From Adineta ricciae (Eukaryota > Rotifera > Eurotatoria > Adinetida > Adinetidae), in contig CAJNOJ010000349.1 in assembly GCA_905250025.1 (NCBI GenBank), forward strand, positions 28,766 through 92,765: 64,000 nucleotides of DNA, written 5' to 3'. The position numbers and the translations under genes were made by a program. Below, one piece after another: positions 55,882-64,000 of the stretch (the first letter of the stretch is position 1; every line of letters begins with the position of its first letter). A model generated the notes under the pieces. The model made no database searches. It was not told where the DNA came from and saw nothing but the letters and a program-made list of their open reading frames with translations.

Positions 55882-58800
55882 ATCAATGTGGACTAACGTT
55901 TGGTGTTCAAGCAATTTATCCAACGGAATCAAATCCACAATCATTGGCAGCAATCAGTGTCAATCATGACGAGTATACTGACATTGTTGTAGCAAATTCA
56001 GGTTCGAACAGCATCAGCATTTTTCTCAATTTGGGCAACAGTTCGTTTGTCAAATATGCAACGTATCCAGTTGGTTCTAATCCAGTTTCTGTAACAGCTG
56101 CAGACGTCAACAATGACAATAAATCGGATATTATTGTAGCGAGCAACGGTGCTGTTACCATCGGTGTACTTCTCAGCCAAGGTAACAGTACATTTGCTGC
56201 TCAGATCAGCTATTCAACTGTTCATCCGCCGAACTCTGTGGTGACTTCTGACATTAATGTTGACGGCGCCCTTGACATTATTATTATACACTACAGTCAA
56301 AACAGTATGGGGGTTCTCCTCAATAGAGGTAATGGTACATTTGCTGCTGAGCAAACATATTCAACTGGTCCTGCTCCATTGTATGCAGCAGCAGCTGACG
56401 TCAATAATGACGGGAAGCCCGATGTCATTGTTCCAAACTCTGGTACATCAAACATTGGAGTGTTTTTGAATGTAGGGAACGGTACATTTGGTAGTCAGAC
56501 AGTCTATTATACCGGCTACTATCCAAAATTCATTGCAACAGCTGATGTCAATAGTGATGGTAAAATCGATGTTATCGTGCCAAGGACGAGTGTAAATGGT
56601 GTCAGCGTTTTACTTAACGCCGGTGGTGGGTCATTCCCTACTGCGATAACTTATCCAACTGGTGTGTATCCTTTTTTTGCGGCGACAACCGATTTTAATC
56701 ATGACGGCAAACCTGATATTGTTGTGGCAAACACTAATTCGTACAGTGTTAGTGTTCTTTTGAACATGGGCAATGGGTCATTTAATACTCAAACCACATA
56801 TCCAACTGTTTCTAACTCACGTCATCTAGTAGTTTTTGATATCAATAATGATAACGAAACTGATATGGTTGTAACAAATCTCAATACGAATAACATTGTT
56901 GTTCTTCTGAACGCTGGTAATAATGCATTAACTGTTCCATCAACTTATTCCACTGCATCTAGTCCAGTATCTGTAACAGCAGCTGATATTAATAATGATA
57001 ATCAAACTGACGTTATTGTAGCAAATAGAGACACGAACAATATCGGTGTTTTTCTTAACAAAGATAACGGTACATTTTCTGTTCAAAAGACTTACGCAAC
57101 TGACACTAGTCCCAAATCTGTGACGGCAAGCGATGTTAATGACGATAAGGAACTCGATATTATTGTAGCTAATTCTGGTTCGAACAGCATCAGCATTTTT
57201 CTCAATTTGGGCAATGGCTCATTTAACAGTAAAAGAACGTATTCAGTTGGTTCTAATCCAGTTTCTGTAACAGCTGCAGACGTCAACAATGACAGTAAAT
57301 CGGATCTTATTGTAGCAAACAACGGTGCAAATAGCATCAGTATTCTTTTGAATGAAGGAAACGGTACATTTGCTAGTCAAACGACTTATGCAACAGATTC
57401 ACAGCCGAATTCCGTCACAGCGGGTGATATTAACGGTGATGGCAAAATTGATATTATTGTTACAAACGAAAATGCAAGCAATGTAGGTGTTTTTTTAAAC
57501 AAGGGTAACGGCACATTTGCTAATCAAACGGCTTATACAGTTGGTTCTCAACCGATGTCTGTCGTAGTGACTGACGTTAATAGTGATGGCACACTCGACA
57601 TAGTTGTTGGAAATTTTGGTTCCAATACCATCAGTGTTCTTGTCAATACAGGCAACGGTACCTTCAGTACTCAAACGACATACTCAACTGGTTTCGGACC
57701 ATTGTCTTTAACAGCAGCTGATATGAACTATGATAACAGAATCGATGTTATTTTGGTGAACAGCCTTGCCAATAGTATCAGTGTTCTGTACAACTTAGGT
57801 AACGGTACGTTTCTTAGCGAAGTAGTGTATTCAACATGCTCTTGGCCCTCGTCTTTGGCAATAGCCGATGTTACCGGTGATGGCAGGCCAGAGATTATTA
57901 CTACACATCAAGGCGTCAACAGCATTGGTGTCTTTCCATCACTACCGCAGATTAGTAAGTTTTATCAGATGTAATTGCAATCGTAATAGGAGTAAAAACA
58001 GGTGAAGCTATAGACTGACTTATCGGCTCAAAAGTAATTTTAGTTATAATATTTATTACGCAGCGCCTTTACAGTTTCTTACTTTGTATCCTTTCTTCAT
58101 CTCCTTTGATGTGATATTTTCTTCAAACACATATCATCTCCATTATTGATCATTTTCCCGATTCTTTCGATGTTATTAATAAATTGCATAGTTCTTCTTT
58201 CTTCATCGTCGTCGTTCTCGTCTTATTTTTCTTCGCTTATAAGTATTGATATCGATCTTTTTCACGTTCTCTTATATGAATCAAAGAAAGAGAAGATAAG
58301 CTCTAACAATATTTAACCATGATTATAAGTATCGATTTTGACCATTGCTTTGAACTTTATTCCATTTTGATGTTTTTGAGCTAATTAAATTAAATTAAAA
58401 CTACAATCGTCCCGACTTGTTAATAAATCCGGCAGTATTTTTATAAAACGAATGATTTTTTCATATTCTCTATTTAACAAAATAAGAACTTTAAGATTTT
58501 TCTTTGGATACTTTTAAGCTTGTTCATGTGTGTTCTATCTTTTTTTTGTCAATGTATGACTAGCAATGACATAATAACGTACAATAATACATTAATATAT
58601 CCAATAGTGCTCTTAACTTTTAAAAAACAAATTTAAACCTACGCTAGTTTTTGGGCAAAGGACCATCTCTCTGCAGAAATATTGTTTGTTATAAGCGGTG
58701 AACGAAGGATTGTTTTTGGATCGGCTAACTGAAATCTGATGTTTAGTTTTTTAAATTCGTACTAAACAATAATTTGACTGTAATTTAGAAACCCTATTTC

Positions 58801-61800
58801 GACTAGAAAGAGTTAAGCTAATTCCACAGCCCGAGTGGCTTGTCTCTCTAATTCAGATTTAATTCTTACATTGATACCAAGAATAAAATACAACTTCTTC
58901 AACTTTGCCAATCATGAAAATATGAGCTGTAAAATAAATATAACTTTTAGCAGCGCCAACGTCTAATACACAGTCGACTGATGCAACAGTGACAAGTACT
59001 GCGCACGCGATTAGTTCAACAATGGTGACAACTTTAGAAACGTCAAGTAATAATCAAGGTACTAGATAAAGAATATATATACATGGATATTTATGAACAT
59101 TCAAATATAAATTGAATTTTTGCTTTTTCAGGATGTTCTTCTCCAACCGTAACAGTTATTCCAGAGACATCAACATTATTGTCACCAATACAATATTACC
59201 GAAGTGAAGATTTTTCTATCACATCAATAATTAAATTCAATTGTAATCAATCATTATCAACTAAAACTCAATGGAAAATAAAAATTTGTTATTCCGCATG
59301 TTCATATGAAATTCAATTAGATCCAGCTGTAAAGACAACATTTAGTGAGTTATATATACCTAAACGAACTCTTCCCTATGGATTATATGAGTTAAATTTA
59401 ACTGTAACAATGATGAATATTTCCCGTTTATTACGCACATCATCAGTTGTTTATATTCAAATAATTTCATCAGATATTATAGTAAATTTAATAAAATATG
59501 GAACATTAATGATTACACAAGGATTTGAAGAAGATCTTCAATTGAATCCAGGAAAATATTCTATTGATCCAGATGAAGAGACATTTAATAATTCTGTAAG
59601 TTTTCTAATAGAATGAAGATTGATGAAAAAATTTTTTTTTCATGAAATAGAATTGGAAATATAAATATTATTGTCGAATCTATGGCTTATATGAATATCC
59701 ACAATTAAATAATTCCTTATTAACAATTGATGACGTGAGAAATGATCCATTGAATCCTTCATGTTTATCAAATCGAACAGGATGGAGATTTGATAATAAA
59801 TTGAATTCATCCTTTACAATACTTTCTGATTCTCTTCAACCTAATCGAACATATCAATTTATGGTACAGATGGAAAATATTCGAAATTCATCAAATCAAG
59901 CGGTCGGTTATGTTTTTGTCAATGTCGTCAATGCTGATGCACAAATAATTCTTATTGGGTAAATATTCTCTTCTCTTTCGTTTCATTTTTCGACGAATAA
60001 ACGAGACATTTTTCATTCTCTTTAGTTGTGTCATTTCAACACTATGTCAACCAAATGTTGAGTATCAATTTATAAATCCAACAACACAAATGGCTTTATT
60101 TTCCGAATGTTTGCAAAATTGTACACTGATTGAAAATATCACATGGAATGTTTATTATGGTCGAAAAAATTCATCGTCAAATTTCACTGAATGGATTTTA
60201 TTTAATGAAACAGCATTTTATCAAAATATTTGGTTTTTTGGTAAAACAAAGGCCTTGATTTTTCAATGAAAATTTTCAATTGTTTGATTTAGGTACAAAT
60301 ACAAGTAATTTTACTGCAATAAATCAATTATTCTTGTCAAATCCACAGAATGAACTTTGGCGATGTGAAGTTGTGTATACATTTCCATCAGGTAGAAGTT
60401 CAAGTTCATTAAATTTTCTCATCAATCAACCGCCCAGCAATGGTTCATGTTCAATAAATCCTTCCAGTGGTACAACGAGTACCATTTTTCAAATTTCATG
60501 CTTCGATTGGTTCGATAACGATGGAATTCAAGATTATACTGTTTATAGTATGTGAAGATTATCTTAATCATTAAATAAAATCATTTTTCTTCTCGTTCGA
60601 TTAGGTTTGGCAACTAATCAACAAATAGAAATTTTCATTGCTTATTCAACAATACCAATATTTGAAATTCTATTACCAATGGGAAATAACCAAACATCAT
60701 CACTTAATTTAATAATTCATATTCGAGATAAATTAGAAGGTGTTACTAAAAAAAATATTTCATCCGTTTTTGTTCAATCAGATACAAAAGCAATAGATAA
60801 TTTAATGAATGATATTCAAAACTCATCAGAAATGATAACCGCGAATCCAATAATTCAATTACTTGAGAGTAAAAATCAAAATATTGTTGGACAAATATTA
60901 ATATCACTTTCATTACAATTGAATCAAATCAATAATGAATATTTAAATACAGCTATTTCAAGTAAATTTTAAAATTATTTATTTCAAGGAGAAAACAACG
61001 GATCCTTAATGCTGAAAGATCCTCTTGAAGCCTAAAATCTAACGAAAAGACGACCATTTTTTTCTCTCTTTATCTCACACTAACGTAATGAGTGTCATTG
61101 ATTTTCAAGATTTTCCTCGCTGCATCCGTCCACTGTAGATTCCTAATCCAGAAGGATCTTTTTTTTTCGTTGTTTTATTGTTTTTCTTTTAAATAGATGG
61201 AATACCAAAAACAATGATTTCAGTTTCACCATTAAATAGCATAACCAATGAACAAGTAAACGATTTTCTTATTAATTCTTCTTCATTGAGTATTTGATTT
61301 CAAATAAATAGTTATCATTATCATTTAATCAATCATCAATGAATATTTTTCAAGAAAAGTTAAATTTAAATTCAATTATTCGAGAATATTTAATCAAATA
61401 TTTCACACAAATTCCTTTAACAACATCAAATAGTGTTAAATTACAAGCATCAACATTAGCACAATTTACTCAATCAACAAATGAACTAACACGAATATCT
61501 TTAGTAAATTTCTATACAAAAAAAAATCTTTCTTCTAATCAAATATATCTTTGTAGACATTTTTATCTAATCGATGTTATCAAATAGCACAAAATTTACA
61601 TTCAAGAAGAACAATACTTGCATTTGAAGATGTTCAATTAACAGTTACGTATCTTCTACAATGTGCAACTAATCTACTTACCGTTAGTTATTTTTTATAC
61701 TAAATTGAATTGAAAATATCTGAGAAGAATATTTAGGCAGTTAATAGTCCATTACAACAACGAACACCTGTTTTAAATTTGGATTCATTACGTGCTACAG

Positions 61801-63121
61801 CATTTCCGGATGATTATGACACAAATTTAGATTTTCAATGGGCTAATCTTAGTGAGTTTTTGATAAAGAGATAGGAGAGCGAGATTTCAAAATCTAATGG
61901 AAGTACGAAAATGAAATACTCTTCTGTACTTTCATCATATTCCCTCGTATCACTTCGTACATCGAGATACGAAGTCTCGCTTTCTCTTCCTTGAATTTTT
62001 ATGAATTATTCAAGACAAATCTAAATTATTCTTTGTAAAATTGTATAGAATTATTTGCTGATGGAAATGATTTCTCATGGGAAACAATTGAAAAAAATCG
62101 TGTTATTTATTTTCAAGAACAATTAGCAAATGAAATTCATGTTCAAATGACTGAAGTGATTTCATTGATAAGTTCGATAATAAATATTCATTTAAATATT
62201 GAACAGCAATTCAATATAAATACATCCGAAGTTTTCATGACATTAGAAAGTCGAACGAGTGAACATTTTTCAGAGAAATTTGTTCAACAAATTGGAAATA
62301 ATCAAATTCAACTTCCAAATCATTTTCAATCTTATTTAAATAATAATAACAAAGTTTTTATTCGAGTAAAATTTTCTTTCTTTTTTCTTCAAATTATGAT
62401 TTCTAATGAAATATTTTAGTTTCTTCTACAACCATTATCAATATTTGGAAATTCAAAAATTTCATCAAATACTAATCTTTCTCGAACTATTTCATTTTCT
62501 TTATTTAATATAAATCAAGAAGAAATTCCAATTCAAACAAATCTAAATGAAACAATTGAAATTTTCATTTCTCGTGATCCTAATTTAATAATTCCATCAA
62601 TGATTTTACAGAATGTAACATCGATGAATTCAACAATGCATCGTCTTCTTTTCGATCTTCATTATTTAAATATAACTACATCTCTTCCAATTTCAATTCA
62701 TTGGCAAATTCAACCAATTAATTCTTCAATTTCTTATTTATTTATTTATAAATTTGATCAAATTCCACAATTAAATAGTTCAATTAATCAAATTGATGGA
62801 TGGACAATTTTTTGTCCATCAAGTAAATTTTCTTTTATTATAATTTATTTATTCGTTTGATTTCATATAGATTTAACAAATGAAGGTATTTATGAATATT
62901 TTCTTAACAATCAACAAACAATTGATCATCAATCGATTGTTTATGGCATTCGAGAATTAAATTCTACAGAAATCAATGAACGATGTTCAAATTTTTCAAT
63001 GAATACACCTCCAATAACAAATCAACCATTTCATTTTACATTTGATTATCAATTAAGAATATTTACATCAGGTTGTTATTATCTGGATTCAAATAATCAA
63101 TGGCAAACAAATGGATTAATT
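55882..63121 (+). CDS. Double VCBS-propeller protein fused to polycystin-1-type REJ/GAIN
   Basis: Fourteen exons agree in phase: 55882-57954, 58951-59058, 59132-59595, 59651-59958, 60026-60240, 60293-60547, 60605-60961, 61197-61255, 61312-61503, 61557-61682, 61737-61851, 62049-62365, 62420-62822 and 62871-63121. They encode about 1750 residues and continue beyond the window. Exon 1 holds 14 FG-GAP/VCBS repeats of ~49 residues with calcium loops (DVNNDGKPD, DINGDGKID), i.e. 2x7, probably two seven-bladed propellers. Exon 2 is a Ser/Thr-rich linker with phase-1 ends. Exons 3-7 form a REJ module (RTLPYGLYELNLTV; GKYSIDPDEETFNNS; PPSNGSCSINPSSGTTST then FQISCFDWFD). Later exons look like a GAIN domain ending in TSGCYYLDSNNQWQTNGLI, just before the expected GPS. 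Polycystin-1 family: cleaved adhesion-type membrane receptor. TM/PLAT parts lie outside. Confidence 0.75.
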
Positions 63122-63349
63122 GTAAGTTGACTCTTATTTTTGTTAAAAATACAATAAAACCTTTCTGATATGAACTTTGTTGAAACCTAAGAAAATCGTT
63201 TAGTACATCGAGGCGATCATAGCAAAGGGAGCCAATAAAAAGTTAGTACATGTAACATTCAAATAGTTTTTATGAACAGATTTGAAAAAGTCATGAATAG
63301 TTTTTCGTTCGGATAACTGTTGATTTAAGTATATATATGTTGGGGGCAA
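63122..63349 (+). other. Start of intron of the REJ gene
   Basis: Begins with the donor GTAAGTTGAC. No exon is found before the window end, and the next coding part (GPS, TM1) should lie to the right. Confidence 0.5.
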
Positions 63350-64000
63350 AATTGAGATTTGGTCAAATTTAGAATTTGACCGGGCAAAACTAGAATTCCA
63401 ATTTTGACCAGGCAAAATTAGAATTTCAACTTAGACTAGAATTTTCTTGGGCAAAATTGGGATTTCAATTCTGCCCAGACAAAATTAGAATTCCAAATTA
63501 GACTAGAATTTTCTTGGGCAAACTTGGAATTCCAAGTCTGCCCAGACAAAACTGGGATCTCAAATTTTTCCAGCACTTTCCTTTGGGCAAACTTGAGATT
63601 CCAATTTTGACCGGACAAAATTAGAATGAACCAGAGAAAAGTTTAAAGAATCTAAAGAATTAAAGCAGAGTATATTAATAAATCAATTTATTAAACAATA
63701 TGGCTTTGTTTCGTTACACAATTAAAAAATCAGCACCTAAATTTAAATACCGATATTTTTACAACCACCACGTTTACAGTGACATTTTGGAATTGAATTC
63801 AAATGCGCACATTTCTATTTATAAGATTAGTCGGTACTGCCCATAGAATTGTATTTTTTTTTCTTTAGTTTTATTTCACTACACTTTTATTTAACCGCGT
63901 GGCTATTTATATTTTTCTCTGGTTCATTCTAATTTTGTCCGGTCAAAATTGGAATCTCAAGTTTGCCCAAAGGAAAGTGCTGGAAAAAATTTGAGATCCC
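63350..64000. mobile_element. Foldback element with 87/88-bp near-perfect inverted arms
   Basis: 63554-63640 is the reverse complement of 63913-64000, differing only by one T in a T-run; the spacer is 272 bp. The right arm meets the window edge, so the arms probably continue. Outside the left arm, 63350-63553 is built of related sub-repeats (TTGGGCAAA...TTGGAATTCCAA...TGCCC), two of them in tandem with a 67-bp period (63414 and 63481). The spacer has no gene. Interpreted as a foldback/MITE-type element inside an intron. Confidence 0.75.

Noticed and set aside
63200-63618. Minus-strand frames with repeated SGQNWNSKFA
   Set aside because: Explained by the non-coding sub-repeats of the foldback element.

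Overview
The window looks like nuclear DNA of a bdelloid rotifer (Adineta/Rotaria-like). I infer this from strongly AT-rich DNA with GT-AG introns mostly of 50-75 nt, large FG-GAP/VCBS repeat proteins, many single-exon rhodopsin-like receptors including giant LDLa/EGF-7TM forms, an NLR-type leucine-rich repeat array encoded one repeat per exon, and several enzymes of bacterial or fungal type beside animal genes. No species marker (rRNA, tRNA, Hox, mitochondrial gene) is present, so the assignment rests on gene content and architecture. The sequence is a draft scaffold: N runs lie at 612-646, 32327-32426 and 49777-49876, and single-N joins lie at 53, 15646, 43577 and 44907. Two of these joins have the same sequence on both sides.

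Layout. 1-13 kb: a two-exon PLP-dependent decarboxylase (+), a broken BNR sialidase (+), a GMC oxidoreductase remnant (-), a GPI-anchored-looking polysaccharide deacetylase (-), a decayed VCBS-repeat gene (-), and an intact type II membrane VCBS protein with exactly seven repeats (+). 13-20 kb: a rhodopsin-like GPCR (-), a 5'-truncated HpnB-like glycosyltransferase between two ~650-bp direct repeats (+), and a small gene for a six-cysteine defensin-like peptide (+). 20-32 kb: a 1579-residue LDLa/EGF-7TM receptor in one exon (+), a SMYD/SET protein (-) and a GT61-like glycosyltransferase split by a frameshift (+).

32-50 kb: two inverted copies of a palindrome-ended element (one carries a 60-bp minisatellite, the other sits in an intron), a GPCR gene split by a MITE, a three-domain Ly6/three-finger membrane protein (+), a mariner-type transposase remnant (+), an F-box/LRR gene with 13 consecutive LRR exons (-), a second copy of part of the GPCR locus lying between two single-N joins, a LURP-one/scramblase-like fragment (-), a proline iminopeptidase (-) and a second 7TM receptor related to the giant one (-).

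50-64 kb: mostly one large gene (+). Fourteen VCBS repeats (two sets of seven, so probably two seven-bladed propellers) are joined through a Ser/Thr-rich linker exon to a REJ module and a GAIN-like region of polycystin-1 type. All splice phases agree over 14 exons from 55882 to 63121, and the gene runs off the window. A signal-peptide exon 5 kb upstream has the right phase to be its first exon. The window ends in a near-perfect inverted repeat inside an intron of this gene.

Most genes concern the cell surface or outside world: receptors, adhesion-type propellers, surface glycan enzymes and a defensin. They do not form one pathway. The strongest candidates for something new are the VCBS-propeller/REJ fusion, the defensin-like gene, the one-repeat-per-exon F-box/LRR array and the palindrome-ended elements.
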